DNA of 64,000 bases, from assembly GCF_019753765.1 (NCBI RefSeq), contig NZ_JAIJZW010000004.1:124001-188000 (forward strand), given 5' to 3'. Made by a program: the position numbers and the translations under genes. Position 1 is the stretch's first letter. Every line of letters starts with the position of its first letter. This DNA comes from Microbacterium marinilacus. GTDB lineage: Bacteria; Actinomycetota; Actinomycetes; Actinomycetales; Microbacteriaceae. Below, piece after piece: positions 45,107 to 55,038 of this stretch. Below the pieces are notes generated by a model that did not search any database, was not told the DNA's origin, and saw nothing but the letters and a program-made list of their open reading frames with translations.

Positions 45107-45981
45107 TCGATCGGGCCCCAGGCGTCGAGGATCCGGCCGCGCAGCGCGTTGCCCCGCGCAGCGAGGTCGCGCTGACGCCGCACGTACTCGGCCTTGCCCT
45201 CGGCGGTCTCGATGCGCACCGGGACGAAGCCCCAGCCGGACAGGTCGTACGGCGCGGCCTCCATGTCGAGCCGCCGGATGTCGCGGGCGAGCTCGAACGC
45301 GTCGAGCAGCAGGTCGCCCGGCACGAGCGGCCCGAGCTTCACGGCCCACTTGTAGACGTCCATGCCCGCGTGCAGGCAGCCCGGCTGATCGAGCAGAGGC
45401 TGGGACTCGCGGGTGGGCGCGTCGCGGTTGCGCGGCACGGCATCGGGGGTGAAGAAGCGGAACGCGTCGTAATGGGTGCAGCGCAGCTCGTGGTCGTCGA
45501 CGACGGCGTCCGTGGACTCCTGCCCGAGGCGCAACGGCACCGGATGGCGGTGCTCGTGCTGCCGGTAGACCATCGCCCACTCGTGCAGCCCGAAGCAGTC
45601 GAACCGTCCCGGGCGACCGGCGGTGCGGCGCAGCATGATCTCCACCAGCCTGCACAGTGGAGCCTTGTCATGCTCGAACGCCGCTCGATCGACGACGAGC
45701 GAGCGCGGGGCGTCTCCGGGCGCGTACCAGCGCCACTGCCCGCGCGGCTCGTCGGCCGCGTCCTCGAGCTCCACGCCGGGGCCGGGGTGCCACCGGCGCA
45801 GCACGGCGGGCTTGTAGGAGTAGTAGGTGAACAGGAAGTCCCACACGGGATGCGTCTCGCCGCGGGAGGCGCGCTCGCGGTGCTCCGCGGTGAGGGCGTC
45901 GGCGCGTTCCCGATGCGCCCGCTCCCGGGCCCGCCACTCCGTGCGCGTGAGGCGCATCGGGGCTGGGGGCTGCGGAGACAC
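45040..45981 (-). CDS. Conserved protein usually named 3-methyladenine DNA glycosylase
   Basis: A 313-residue cytoplasmic protein. Conserved stretches include HPVWDFLFTYYSYKPAVLRR, WHPGPGVELEDAA, RFDCFGLHEWAMVYR and QPGCLHAGMDVYKWAVKLGP. In Microbacteriaceae such proteins are named 3-methyladenine DNA glycosylase, but I see no helix-hairpin-helix or AlkA/Tag motif, so the name may be mistaken. The GTG at 45981 is 6 bases after TATCCT (45993-45988), matching the leaderless pattern; the ATG at 45957 is the alternative start. Its last 22 codons overlap the converging DUF2809 gene. Confidence 0.75.
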   Translation of the reverse strand: MSPQPPAPMRLTRTEWRARERAHRERADALTAEHRERASRGETHPVWDFLFTYYSYKPAVLRRWHPGPGVELEDAADEPRGQWRWYAPGDAPRSLVVDRAAFEHDKAPLCRLVEIMLRRTAGRPGRFDCFGLHEWAMVYRQHEHRHPVPLRLGQESTDAVVDDHELRCTHYDAFRFFTPDAVPRNRDAPTRESQPLLDQPGCLHAGMDVYKWAVKLGPLVPGDLLLDAFELARDIRRLDMEAAPYDLSGWGFVPVRIETAEGKAEYVRRQRDLAARGNALRGRILDAWGPIDQRRSTLRTSASPAQASATPAA

Positions 45982-46037
45982 GGATCGAGGATAGGCGCTC
46001 GCGCCCCGGGGACGCTGGGCGCAGGCTGGAGCGGGCC

Positions 46038-46940
46038 TCAGCCGTCGCCGTCCAGACCCAGCCGGGTCACCAGGCCCAGGACGGACACACGTGCCTCGCC
46101 CCCGAGCGCCCGCAGCGGACGGGGCAGGGAGCCGGCGCCCGTCTGACCGAGTGCCTCGGCGATCGTCGCGACGACCCGAACGCTGCCGTACGCGGCGAAC
46201 GCGTCCCACAGCGGTTGCAGCCGTGCGGTCTCGTCCACGGCCGTTCGGGCGTCGCCGGCGCGGGCCGCACGGGCGAGGCGCAGCGCCGTCTCCGGGAACG
46301 CGCCCGCGATCACCGAGTACCACGCATCGGCGCCCGCCAGGAGGGCGGAGGCCGCGAAGGCGTCGCCGGAGAACCCGACGGTCACGGTCTGCGGCAGGAG
46401 CGAACGCAGCGCGTCGATGCGCCCCTGCGTCGCGGTCGCCGCGCTCCCCGGCGTCTTCACCGAGGCGACCCGCGGCAGGGCGGCGACGCTGCGGTACATC
46501 TCGTCGGTGAACGTCACCCCGGTCGTGCGGGGGTTGTCGTACACGATCAGCGGCAGCTCCACGGCGTTCGCGACGTCCGCGTAGAGTCCGACGACCTCCT
46601 CGTCGGTGAGCGGCTGGTAGGCCAGCGGCGGGAGCAGCACGGCCTCGGCGCCGGCATCCTGCGCGGTCTCGCCGTGGCGGATGGCGTCGCGGGTGCGCAG
46701 CGCCCCGATCCCGACGTAGACGGGGACCTCGCCCGAGTGCTCGACCGCGATCTGCACGGCGGCGCGTCGCTCTGCCTCCGAGAGGTAGGGGCCCGAGCCC
46801 GTCGATCCGAGCACGGTGATCGAGTCGACGCCCGACTGCGCGATCCGGGCGATCCGACGGCCGAGGGCGTCCTCGTCCAGGCGATCGTCGGCGAGCGGCG
46901 TCAACGGGAACGCGCTGACGCCGGCGATGCCCGCGGTCAC
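46038..46940 (-). CDS. Dihydrodipicolinate synthase (DapA/NanA) family protein
   Basis: A 300-residue TIM-barrel aldolase. The Schiff-base lysine lies in VASVKTPG and the catalytic tyrosine in LIVYDNPRTTGV, both as in DapA. The substrate loop reads LGSTGSGPYLS in place of the GTTGE of true DapA, so it more likely belongs to the wider NAL/DHDPS group acting on another 2-keto acid. The GTG start overlaps the stop of the M18 aminopeptidase gene (GTGA), so the two are translationally coupled. Confidence 0.85.
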   Translation of the reverse strand: MTAGIAGVSAFPLTPLADDRLDEDALGRRIARIAQSGVDSITVLGSTGSGPYLSEAERRAAVQIAVEHSGEVPVYVGIGALRTRDAIRHGETAQDAGAEAVLLPPLAYQPLTDEEVVGLYADVANAVELPLIVYDNPRTTGVTFTDEMYRSVAALPRVASVKTPGSAATATQGRIDALRSLLPQTVTVGFSGDAFAASALLAGADAWYSVIAGAFPETALRLARAARAGDARTAVDETARLQPLWDAFAAYGSVRVVATIAEALGQTGAGSLPRPLRALGGEARVSVLGLVTRLGLDGDG

Positions 46941-48226
46941 CGCGCCAGCACCGCGGACATCGCGCGCGAGAGGTGCCACGGGTCGACGACGGCCGTCAGC
47001 TCGCGGGCGGAGTGCATCGACAGGATCGGCACGCCCACGTCGACCGTGCGGATGCCGAGCCGGGTCGCGGCGATCGGCCCGATGGTCGAGCCGCACGGCA
47101 CCGCGTTGTTCGAGACGAACTCCTGCGTCGGCACGCCGGCGGACTCGCACGCGGCGTTCCAGACCGCCGCTCCGTGCGCGTCCGTGGCGTAGCGCTGGTT
47201 GGCGTTGATCTTCAGGATCGGGCCGCCGCCGGCGACCGGCCGGTTGGCGGGGTCGTGACGCTCGGGGTAGTTGGGATGCACGGCGTGACCCACATCGCTC
47301 GAGACATGGAAGGACGCCGCGAACGCCTGGGCACGCTGATCGGCGTCCGCGCCGAACGCCGTCGACACGCGCCGCAGCACGTCCTCGAGGAACGGCCCCG
47401 CGGCGCCCGACCTCGATGCGCTGCCGATCTCCTCGTGGTCGAACGCCGCGTACATCGCGATCGAGCCCTCGGGGGCCGACGCGAGCTGAGCGACGAGTGC
47501 GGCGTGGGCGGACAGCAGGTTGTCGAGCCGCCCCGAGGCGAAGAGCTCCTGGTCGTGACCGAACGTGCGCGGCTCCTGCGTGTCGGCGACGACGATGTCG
47601 TAGCCGCCGACCTGGGACGCCTCCACGCCGGCGCGTGCGGCCAGCGCCTGCAGGACGTCGGCGCTCTCCGCGTCGCCGAGCCCCCAGACCGGCTGGGTGT
47701 GCCGCTGCTTGTCGAGGGCGAGGCCGTCGTTGACGCCGCGGTCGAGGTGGATCGCCAGCTGCGGGATGCGCAGCAGCGAGCCCGTGCGTACGAGGTGCTC
47801 CTCGCCGTCGAGGGTGACGAGACGTCCCGCGAGCTCGAGCTCTCGGTCGAGCCACGAGTTCAGCAGCGGCCCTCCGTACACCTCGAGGCCGAGCTGCCAC
47901 CACCCGCCGGCGCCGTGGGTGGTGGGCTTCGGCTTGAGCTTGAAGCCGGGGGAGTCGGTGTGAGCGCCCACGATCGTGAACGGCGTGGTCGGCCCGGTGT
48001 CCTCCGGCAGCGCGAAGGCGACCACGGAGCCGTCGCGCACGACCACGTAGCGCCCGCCGCCGGCCAGCTCCCACGGGTCGCCCTCCGTGAGCCGCGTGTA
48101 GCCCGCCTCCTCCGCTCGGCGCGCCGCCTCGGCGGCGGCGTGGTACGACGAGGGGGAGGCCGTCACGAAAGCGGCGAGGTCGTCGATGTGGGCACGGGCG
48201 TCGGCGGGAACTCTGTCGGCGGTCAC
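46937..48226 (-). CDS. M18 family aminopeptidase
   Basis: A 429-residue zinc aminopeptidase preferring acidic N-terminal residues. Metal-binding motifs are in place: VGAHTDSPGFKLKPKPT, GRLDNLLSAHAALV, DHEEIGSASRSGA, SSDVGHAVHPNYPERHD and LSMHSAREL near the C-terminus. Length and motif order are as in bacterial ApeB/DAP. GTG at 48226 is 6 bases after a GATAAT box (48238-48233), the leaderless spacing; GTG at 48229 is an alternative. The DapA-family gene follows with a 4-base overlap. Confidence 0.93.
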   Translation of the reverse strand: MTADRVPADARAHIDDLAAFVTASPSSYHAAAEAARRAEEAGYTRLTEGDPWELAGGGRYVVVRDGSVVAFALPEDTGPTTPFTIVGAHTDSPGFKLKPKPTTHGAGGWWQLGLEVYGGPLLNSWLDRELELAGRLVTLDGEEHLVRTGSLLRIPQLAIHLDRGVNDGLALDKQRHTQPVWGLGDAESADVLQALAARAGVEASQVGGYDIVVADTQEPRTFGHDQELFASGRLDNLLSAHAALVAQLASAPEGSIAMYAAFDHEEIGSASRSGAAGPFLEDVLRRVSTAFGADADQRAQAFAASFHVSSDVGHAVHPNYPERHDPANRPVAGGGPILKINANQRYATDAHGAAVWNAACESAGVPTQEFVSNNAVPCGSTIGPIAATRLGIRTVDVGVPILSMHSARELTAVVDPWHLSRAMSAVLAR

Positions 48227-48285
48227 CACCTCATTATCGCGTGCCGCGGATATGCGCACGAGGACGGCCGATCCTGGCCCCCGCG

Positions 48286-49005
48286 CTACGCCGCAGGCAG
48301 CGGCTCGATGAGGTCGGGCGAGTCGTTGCGGACGTTGCCGACCGCCTTCGACACGGCGTGGAAGGCAAGGGTCTCCGCCACGTAAGGGGCGGCGTCGACC
48401 GCCGCGTCGAGCACGTCCAGCGGGTAGTCCACGGTCGGGTCGAGCCAGGCATCGGCATGGTCGGCGTCGAGGAAGACCGGCATCCGGTCGTGGATCGAGC
48501 CGAGCGGTCCGATCGCGTCGCGGGTCAGGATCGTGAAGCTCAGCACCCAGCGGGCCGGGTCGTCCGCGGCCTTCGACGGGTCCTTCCACCACTCGTACAG
48601 GCCCGCGAAGAGCAGCGGAGCGCCGTCCTCCGCAGGATGGATGAAGTGCGGCACCTTCTCGGTCCCGTCCTGCCGCCACTCGTAGTAGCCGGACGACGGG
48701 ACGATGGCACGTCGCTTCATCAGCGCGTTCTGGAACATCTTCTTCTGCTCGACCTCCTCCGAGCGCGCGTTGATCGCCCGTGCGCCGATCGAGGTGTCCT
48801 TCGCCCAGGAGGGCACGAGTCCCCAGCGCGCGGGCTCGAGACGCCGCGTCGGCGGCTCGGTCTTCGCCGAGTCGAGGACGATCGCCACGGAGTCGGTCGG
48901 CGCGACGTTGAAGGAGGGCGCCGGGAGCTCGTCGGCCACCAGATCGACACGCAGCTCGCCCACGAGCTCGCTCCCCACCCTCGCCACCACGAATCGTCCG
49001 CACAT
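48286..49005 (-). CDS. yedK: SRAP domain protein (HMCES/YedK type)
   Basis: Protects abasic sites in single-stranded DNA by forming a thiazolidine crosslink through its N-terminal cysteine. The 239-residue protein begins MCGRFVVARVG, placing the reactive cysteine at position 2 after methionine removal. It also has INARSEEVEQ, PSSGYYEWRQDG with the catalytic glutamate, and HDRMPVFLDADHADAWL with the conserved histidine. The gene is leaderless: TACGCT (49017-49012) is 6 bases before the ATG. No SOS box is obvious upstream. Confidence 0.95.
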   Translation of the reverse strand: MCGRFVVARVGSELVGELRVDLVADELPAPSFNVAPTDSVAIVLDSAKTEPPTRRLEPARWGLVPSWAKDTSIGARAINARSEEVEQKKMFQNALMKRRAIVPSSGYYEWRQDGTEKVPHFIHPAEDGAPLLFAGLYEWWKDPSKAADDPARWVLSFTILTRDAIGPLGSIHDRMPVFLDADHADAWLDPTVDYPLDVLDAAVDAAPYVAETLAFHAVSKAVGNVRNDSPDLIEPLPAA

Positions 49006-49048
49006 GCCGCCAGCGTATGCCCGGCGTCGGACAATCCCGTGCGGCCGA

Positions 49049-50083
49049 TCAGCCCTCGGGCTCGAGCAGGCCCACCTGCTCGAGGCGCTCCGCGAGGCCC
49101 GCGCCGTCGTCGGCGGTGACCCACGGCACCGAGGCGGCCGAGTGGTCGTTGACGGCCGTGCGTCCACCCGCCAGCACCGCCTCTGCCGGAGACAGGCGGC
49201 GGATCGCGACGCCGGCGACCGACGACGGGTACTCGCTGGTGAACCGCGTGTAGATCTCGTCGTCGTGCTGGCCGTCGTCCCCGACGAGCAGCCAGCTCAC
49301 GTCCGGGAACTCCTCGGCCAGCCGGCGCAGGTTCGTGACCTTGTGGTCGGTTCCGCTGCGGAACCAGCGGTCGTGGGTGGGGCCCCAGTCGGTGAGCAGC
49401 AGCGACCCCGAGGGGAAGAGGTGCCGGTTGAGGAACCGGGTGAGCGTCGGCGCGACGTTCCAGGCGCCCGTCGAGAGGTACACCATCGGCGCGCCCTGCT
49501 GCTGGCGCGACAGACGCGACAGCAGCACCGCCATGCCCGGCACGGGCTGGCGGGCGTGCTCGTCGACCACGAACGAGTTCCATGCCGCGAGCAGCGGACG
49601 CGGCAGCGCGGTCACCATCACGGTGTCGTCGACGTCGCACACGACCCCGCGCCGTGCCTCCGGCGAGACGATCTGCACGAGCGACTCCCCGGGCTCGCCG
49701 CCCTCCACCGACATGGTCACCAGGCGCCAGCCCGGCTCGAGGTCGGCCTCGATGCGCGCGTCGATCACCCCGCCGCGGTCGGCGACCACCTCGTGCACGC
49801 GGTCGCCGACGGTGATCGACACGGAGGCGTAGCCGACCGGGATGCCGACGAAGCTGCGCCAGCCGCGGACGCTCGCGAGCTCGCCCGTCCTCGTGCGCTT
49901 CGCGGGCGGCACGATGAGGACGCGGCCGAGAACCCGCACCCAGCCGTCGCCGCCGTAGCCGGGGAAGACCAGGACCGTGGGCTTCCGGCCGTGCCGTCGA
50001 GCGCGCCGCTCACGCCAGGCGTGGACGCGGCGCTCGATCCGGGCGATCCAATGGATCCGGTCGCGGTGCGTGGTGGAGGACAT
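49049..50083 (-). CDS. App1-type (DUF2183) phosphatase domain protein
   Basis: A 344-residue cytoplasmic protein. The DUF2183 domain has the HAD-like motif VVCDVDDTVMVTAL near residue 150, with paired aspartates, then MVYLSTGAWNVAPTLTRFL, LLLTDWGPTHDRWFRSG, HKVTNLRRLAEEFPDVSWLL and VGDDGQHDDEIYTRFTSEYP. Yeast App1 is a phosphatidate phosphatase; bacterial members are uncharacterised. The N-terminus is strongly basic (RIERRVHAWRERRARRHGRK), which could hold it to the membrane surface. A DedA gene lies upstream on the same strand. Confidence 0.85.
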   Translation of the reverse strand: MSSTTHRDRIHWIARIERRVHAWRERRARRHGRKPTVLVFPGYGGDGWVRVLGRVLIVPPAKRTRTGELASVRGWRSFVGIPVGYASVSITVGDRVHEVVADRGGVIDARIEADLEPGWRLVTMSVEGGEPGESLVQIVSPEARRGVVCDVDDTVMVTALPRPLLAAWNSFVVDEHARQPVPGMAVLLSRLSRQQQGAPMVYLSTGAWNVAPTLTRFLNRHLFPSGSLLLTDWGPTHDRWFRSGTDHKVTNLRRLAEEFPDVSWLLVGDDGQHDDEIYTRFTSEYPSSVAGVAIRRLSPAEAVLAGGRTAVNDHSAASVPWVTADDGAGLAERLEQVGLLEPEG

Positions 50084-50132
50084 CCGCCCCAGTCTTTCAC
50101 GCGACGCGGCCCTCGTCCCGGTGCCTCCCGGG

Positions 50133-50771
50133 TCAGTCGTGCATGTGGCGGCGCTCGACCCGCGCGATGATCTTCTTCGCGGTGAACACGCCGACGACGA
50201 GCAGCAGGATCACACCGACGAAGACGTAGCCGGCGTAGTGCGCGCTGTCGGCGGCCTCGCGGTACGAGCGGGCGGCGCCGGCCGCGATCGAGACGTACAG
50301 CGAGGTCCAGAGCACGCAGGCGGGCAGCGTCCACATCAGGAACCGCCGGTACGAGTAGCCGCTCATGCCCACGGTCAGCGGCACCAGGGAGTGCAGGACC
50401 GGGAGGAACCGCGACAGGAAGATCGCCAGCCCGCCGCGCCTCCGAAGGTAGCGCTCCGATCGCTGCCAGTTCTGCTCGCCGATCAGCCGTCCGACCCACG
50501 ACGTGCGGATGTGCGGCCCGAGCCAGCGCCCGAGGGCGAAGCCGATGGACTCGCCGAGCAGGGCGCCGACGACCACCACGGCGCCGAGCACGAACCCCTC
50601 GAGAGTGGAGGAGACGCCCGTCGCCGCGACGATCACCACCGTGTCGCCCGGGACGATCAGGCCGATCAGCACGCTCGTCTCGAGCATGATCGCCAGCCCC
50701 GCGAGCAGGGTGCGCAGCACGGGATCGACGGACTGCACGACGTCGAGCAGCCAGGTCAGTGCCTCGTTCAC
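50133..50771 (-). CDS. DedA family membrane protein
   Basis: A 212-residue integral membrane protein, now linked to flipping of lipid carriers. Typical parts are SVLIGLIVPGDTVVIVAATG, GLAIFLSRFLPVLHSLVPLT and VGMSGYSYRRFLMWTLPACV. The GTG at 50771 is 7 bases after TATGCT (50784-50779). The ATG at 50783, which would add four residues, lies inside that -10 box and is therefore less likely to be the start. Substrate is not known, but undecaprenyl phosphate is the usual one for this family. Confidence 0.9.
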   Translation of the reverse strand: MNEALTWLLDVVQSVDPVLRTLLAGLAIMLETSVLIGLIVPGDTVVIVAATGVSSTLEGFVLGAVVVVGALLGESIGFALGRWLGPHIRTSWVGRLIGEQNWQRSERYLRRRGGLAIFLSRFLPVLHSLVPLTVGMSGYSYRRFLMWTLPACVLWTSLYVSIAAGAARSYREAADSAHYAGYVFVGVILLLVVGVFTAKKIIARVERRHMHD

Positions 50772-50838
50772 CCGCATGAGCATAAGCGGGGGTCCCGGGC
50801 GCTAACCTGGAATCTCGCTCGTTTCCCTGGAAATCCGA

Positions 50839-53424
50839 TTGGCTACACCCGTGTCCCAGAACTCTCCCGCCGCCCAGGCAGCGCCCGCCGACGGCGCGTT
50901 CGACGTCCACGCCCTGCACGCGAAGTGGCAGGCGTACTGGGAGAAGAACGGCACGTTCCTCGCGGGCGGCGCCGATGACACGCGGCCTCGGAAGTACGTG
51001 CTGGCGATGTTCCCGTACCCCTCGGGCGACCTGCACATGGGGCACGCCGAGAACTATCTCTACAGCGACATCGTGGCGCGCTTCTGGCGTCATCGCGGCT
51101 ACAACGTGCTGCACCCGATCGGCTGGGACTCGTTCGGGCTGCCCGCCGAGAACGCGGCGATCCAGCGTGGGGCCGACCCGCGAGAGTGGACCTATGCGAA
51201 CATCGCCCAGCAGCGCGAGAGCCTGAAGGCGTACGGCGTGTCGTTCGACTGGAGCCGGGTGCTGCACACGAGCGACGACGACTACTACCGGTGGAACCAG
51301 TGGCTGTTCCAGCAGCTGCACGAGCGGGGCCTCGCCTACCGCAAGGAGAGCCCGGTCAACTGGTGCCCGAACGACCAGACCGTGCTCGCGAACGAGCAGG
51401 TCGTCGACGGTCGCTGCGAGCGGTGCGGCGCGGAGGTCGTGAAGAAGAAGCTCACGCAGTGGTACTTCCGCATCACCGAGTACGCCGACCGGCTGCTGGA
51501 CGACCTGAACCAGCTGGAGGGCTTCTGGCCCCACAAGGTGCTGCAGATGCAGCGCAACTGGATCGGTCGGTCGGTCGGAGCCGACATCGACTTCGAGATC
51601 GAGGGACGCGCCGAGAAGGTGACGGTGTTCTCCACCCGTCCCGACACGCTGCACGGGGCGACCTTCATGGTCGTCGCGCCCGACAGCGACCTGGCGGCGG
51701 AGCTGGTCTCGGCCGCGTCGCCCGAGGCTCGCCAGCGGTTCCAGGACTACCTCCAGCAGACGCAGCGGCAGACCGACATCGAGCGCCAGTCGGCCGACCG
51801 GCCGAAGACCGGCGTGTTCCTCGAGCGGTACGCGATCAACCCGGTCAACGGCGAGCGGCTGCCGATCTGGTCCGCCGACTACGTGCTGGCCGACTACGGG
51901 CACGGCGCCGTGATGGCCGTCCCCGCGCACGACCAGCGCGACCTCGACTTCGCCCGTCAGTTCGACCTGCCGGTCCGGGTCGTCGTCGACACCACCGCGC
52001 CGATCACCGGCGCGATCCCGGTGATCGAGCTCGACGAGGACGGCGTGCCGATCGACCCGCAGCTGGACGAGATGAACCCGCGCAGCACGGGCGAGGCGCT
52101 CACGGGCGAGGGCCGGATGATCAACTCCGGCAGCCTGGACGGACTGTCCAAGCGCAACGCGATCGCCCGCGTCATCGAGCAGCTGCAGGCCGAGGGGAAG
52201 GGCCGCGCCGCCAAGCAGTACCGCCTGCGCGACTGGCTGATCTCGCGTCAGCGGTTCTGGGGGACGCCGATCCCCATGATCCACACCCAGGACGGCGACA
52301 TCGTGCCGGTCCCCGCCGACGAGCTGCCCGTGCGGCTGCCCGACGCGCAGGGGCTCGACCTCAAGCCGAAGGGGCAGTCGCCGCTCGGCGCCGCGACGGG
52401 CTGGGTGGAGACCACCGACCCGCGCACGGGGGAGCCCGCTCTGCGTGACCCCGACACGATGGACACGTTCGTCGACAGCTCGTGGTACTTCCTGCGCTTC
52501 CTGTCGCCGGGCAACGACGCGAAGGCGTTCGACCCGCGCGACGCGGACCGCTGGGCGCCCGTCGACGCCTACATCGGCGGCGTCGAGCACGCGATCCTGC
52601 ACCTGCTGTACGCGCGCTTCATCACCAAGGTGCTGTTCGACCTGGGGCAGGTGGACTTCACCGAGCCCTTCTCGAGCCTGATCAACCAGGGCATGGTGAT
52701 CCTCGACGGCGCGAAGATGTCGAAGTCGAAGGGCAACCTCGTGCTGTTCAGCGAGGAGCTCGAGCGCCACGGCGCGGACGCGCTGCGTGTCGCGCTGGCG
52801 TTCGCCGGCCCCGTGGAGGACGACAAGGACTGGAAGGACGTCTCGACCACCGGTGCGCAGAAGTTCCTGGCGCGTGCGCTGCGTCTCGCGCAGGAGGTCG
52901 ACAGCCCGCAGGACGTCGTGTGGGCGGAGGGCGACGCGGCGTTGCGCCGGGTGACCCACCGTCTGCTCGCCGACGCCCCGGTGCTGGTCGAGCAGACGAA
53001 GTTCAACGTCGTGGTGGCGCGGCTCATGGAGCTCGTCAACGCGATCCGCAAGGCGGTCGACGGCTCGGCCGGCGCCTCCGACCCCGCCGTGCGCGAGGCC
53101 GTCGAGGCGACCGCCATGATCCTCGACCTGTTCGCACCCCACACCGCCGAGGAGATGTGGGAGCTGCTGGGCTACCGGGGGTCCGTCGGACGCGTGACGT
53201 GGCGCAACGCCGACCCTGCCCTCCTGGTCGAGGAGGCGGTGACCGCCGTCGTGCAGATCGACGGCAAGGTGCGCGCGACGCTCGAGGTGCCGGCGAAGAT
53301 CGACCCGGAGGCGCTGGAGCAGCGCGCGCGCGCGGACGAGCGCGTGCTGCGGGCGCTCGGCGACCGAGAGATCGTGCGCGCCATCGTGCGTGCCCCGAAG
53401 GTCGTGAGCTTCTCCACGAAGTGA
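50839..53424 (+). CDS. leuS: Leucine--tRNA ligase
   Basis: Charges tRNA-Leu. The 861-residue protein has HIGH as HMGH at residues 66-69 ([19 protein letters not shown]), the editing domain ([20 protein letters not shown]) with its conserved Thr and Asp, and KMSKS at 626-630 ([12 protein letters not shown]). The CP1 zinc ribbon is represented by [20 protein letters not shown] followed by RCG. The start is uncertain: TTG at 50839 has a GGAAA site 7 bases upstream, while GTG at 50851 lacks a well-spaced one. A TAACCT box upstream suggests a short leader. Confidence 0.97.
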   Translation: MATPVSQNSPAAQAAPADGAFDVHALHAKWQAYWEKNGTFLAGGADDTRPRKYVLAMFPYPSGDLHMGHAENYLYSDIVARFWRHRGYNVLHPIGWDSFGLPAENAAIQRGADPREWTYANIAQQRESLKAYGVSFDWSRVLHTSDDDYYRWNQWLFQQLHERGLAYRKESPVNWCPNDQTVLANEQVVDGRCERCGAEVVKKKLTQWYFRITEYADRLLDDLNQLEGFWPHKVLQMQRNWIGRSVGADIDFEIEGRAEKVTVFSTRPDTLHGATFMVVAPDSDLAAELVSAASPEARQRFQDYLQQTQRQTDIERQSADRPKTGVFLERYAINPVNGERLPIWSADYVLADYGHGAVMAVPAHDQRDLDFARQFDLPVRVVVDTTAPITGAIPVIELDEDGVPIDPQLDEMNPRSTGEALTGEGRMINSGSLDGLSKRNAIARVIEQLQAEGKGRAAKQYRLRDWLISRQRFWGTPIPMIHTQDGDIVPVPADELPVRLPDAQGLDLKPKGQSPLGAATGWVETTDPRTGEPALRDPDTMDTFVDSSWYFLRFLSPGNDAKAFDPRDADRWAPVDAYIGGVEHAILHLLYARFITKVLFDLGQVDFTEPFSSLINQGMVILDGAKMSKSKGNLVLFSEELERHGADALRVALAFAGPVEDDKDWKDVSTTGAQKFLARALRLAQEVDSPQDVVWAEGDAALRRVTHRLLADAPVLVEQTKFNVVVARLMELVNAIRKAVDGSAGASDPAVREAVEATAMILDLFAPHTAEEMWELLGYRGSVGRVTWRNADPALLVEEAVTAVVQIDGKVRATLEVPAKIDPEALEQRARADERVLRALGDREIVRAIVRAPKVVSFSTK

Positions 53425-53478
53425 TCCCGTCCTCGAGCTGACGGGAGGGGAAAGGGCTCGCTTCGGCGTTCCCACGAC

Positions 53479-53491
53479 TGTACGCACAGCG
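53479..53491 (+). promoter_or_regulatory. Candidate operator upstream of the aldehyde dehydrogenase gene
   Basis: TGTACGCACAGCG (53479-53491) differs at two positions from TGTACGCTCTGCG (58679-58691) upstream of the alcohol dehydrogenase gene. It sits inside an imperfect dyad CGTTCCCACG...CGTGCGGAACG. Binding by the nearby IclR protein is a hypothesis. Confidence 0.35.
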
Positions 53492-53546
53492 TGCGGAACG
53501 AACGCCAGGTGTTCCCTCCCGAGGGCAGTAGCGCTACGCTCGCGGC

Positions 53547-54989
53547 ATGGTGACAACAATGGTGTTGCGCGATCGCGTGTTCGCCGGCGGCGAGTGGCTG
53601 AGCCCCGCAAGCCGCGCAGAGATCGTCGTGGAGAGCCCCGTCGACCACCGCGAGGTGGGACGCGCGGTCGACGGGGGAGAAGAGGACGTCGATCGGGCCG
53701 TGCGGGCCGCACGTGCCGCGTTCGACGAGGGTCCCTGGCCCCGTATGTCCGCGTCCGAGCGGGCGGACTGGATCGACCGCCTCGCCGACGAGCTGGAACG
53801 TCGGGGGCCGGAGACATCGGCCCTCATCACCGCCGAGATCGGCCAGCCGGTCGCGCTGTCGCGCCCCTGGGGCGGAGTGCGCCCGGTGGCGCACCTGCGG
53901 TACTACGCGCGCCTCGCGCGGCAGGCCGGGTTCGACGAGGAGGAGCGCCCGAACGCCAACCGTGAGGGCACGTCGATCGTGCAGCGCGAGCCGCTCGGCG
54001 TCGCCGCGCTGATCGTGCCCTGGAACCACCCGCAGGCGTCGACGACGCTCAAGCTCGCCCCCGCGCTCGCGGCCGGCTGCACGGTCGTGATCAAGCCGGC
54101 GCCGGAGTCGCCGCTCGACATCTTCAACCTCGCCGAGGCGAGCCTGGCCATCGGCATGCCGCCCGGGGTCATCAACATCGTTCCCGGAGGTCGCGACACC
54201 GGTCGCGCGCTGGTCGCCCATCCGGGCATCGACAAGGTGGGCTTCACGGGCTCGTCCGAGGCGGGGCGGACCATCGCCTCCATCGCGGGGCAGCGGCTGA
54301 TGCCGGTCACGCTCGAGCTCGGCGGCAAGTCGGCGGCGATCATCCTGGAGTCCGCCGATCTGGACGCCGTGTTCGCGAGCCTGCGGGGCGCCTCGTTCGA
54401 CAACACCGGACAGACCTGCGCGCTCATGGCGCGGGTGCTGGCGCCGCGCCCGCTCTACGCCGAGGTCGTCGACAGGCTCGTCGACCTCGCACGCGACCTG
54501 CGTGTCGGAGATCCCCTCGACGAGAGCACCGAGCTCGGGCCGTTGGTGTCCCGGCGCATCCACGACAGGGTCACGGGCATGGTCGGTCGTGCCCGCGCCC
54601 AGGGGGCGACCCTGCTGGCGGGCGACACACCGCTGCCCGACGAGGGGTACTTCGTCGCGCCGACGGTCGTGACCGACGCCGCACCGGACAGCGAGATCGC
54701 GCAGGAGGAGGTGTTCGGCCCCGTCGTCTCGGTGCACCCGTACGCCGACGTCGACGATGCGGTGCGCATCGCGAACGACAGCCGCTACGGACTGGCGGGT
54801 GCCGTCTACGGCGACCCGGACGAGGTGCTGCCGGTCGCCCGCCGGGTGCGCACGGGGTCGATCGGCCTGAACGGCTACCGGCCCGATCTCAACACCCCCT
54901 ACGGCGGCTACAAGGACTCGGGCCTCGGCCGGGAGTTCGGCATCGAGGCCGTGCGCAACTACCAGGAGGTCAAGTCGATCTGGCGCTGA
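53547..54989 (+). CDS. Aldehyde dehydrogenase (NAD(P)-dependent)
   Basis: A 480-residue ALDH. The general base lies in PVTLELGGKSAAIIL (Glu near residue 257) and the catalytic cysteine in FDNTGQTCALMARV (near residue 291). The cofactor site is VIKPAPESPLDIFNLAEA and VGFTGSSEAGRTIA, and the C-terminal EEVFGPVVSVHPY and YGGYKDSGLGREFG motifs are intact. It probably oxidises an aldehyde made by the alcohol dehydrogenase at 58.8 kb. The ATG is 6 bases after TACGCT (53535-53540), indicating a leaderless message. Confidence 0.95.
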   Translation: MVTTMVLRDRVFAGGEWLSPASRAEIVVESPVDHREVGRAVDGGEEDVDRAVRAARAAFDEGPWPRMSASERADWIDRLADELERRGPETSALITAEIGQPVALSRPWGGVRPVAHLRYYARLARQAGFDEEERPNANREGTSIVQREPLGVAALIVPWNHPQASTTLKLAPALAAGCTVVIKPAPESPLDIFNLAEASLAIGMPPGVINIVPGGRDTGRALVAHPGIDKVGFTGSSEAGRTIASIAGQRLMPVTLELGGKSAAIILESADLDAVFASLRGASFDNTGQTCALMARVLAPRPLYAEVVDRLVDLARDLRVGDPLDESTELGPLVSRRIHDRVTGMVGRARAQGATLLAGDTPLPDEGYFVAPTVVTDAAPDSEIAQEEVFGPVVSVHPYADVDDAVRIANDSRYGLAGAVYGDPDEVLPVARRVRTGSIGLNGYRPDLNTPYGGYKDSGLGREFGIEAVRNYQEVKSIWR

Positions 54990-55038
54990 GGCCGGGACGG
55001 CGCGGCGCCGGCCGGCCGTCGAGAGCCGTGCCGACCGG

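Noticed and set aside
49765-53817. 1350-codon open frame on the minus strand
   Set aside because: Antisense to leuS and running into other genes; no recognisable domain.
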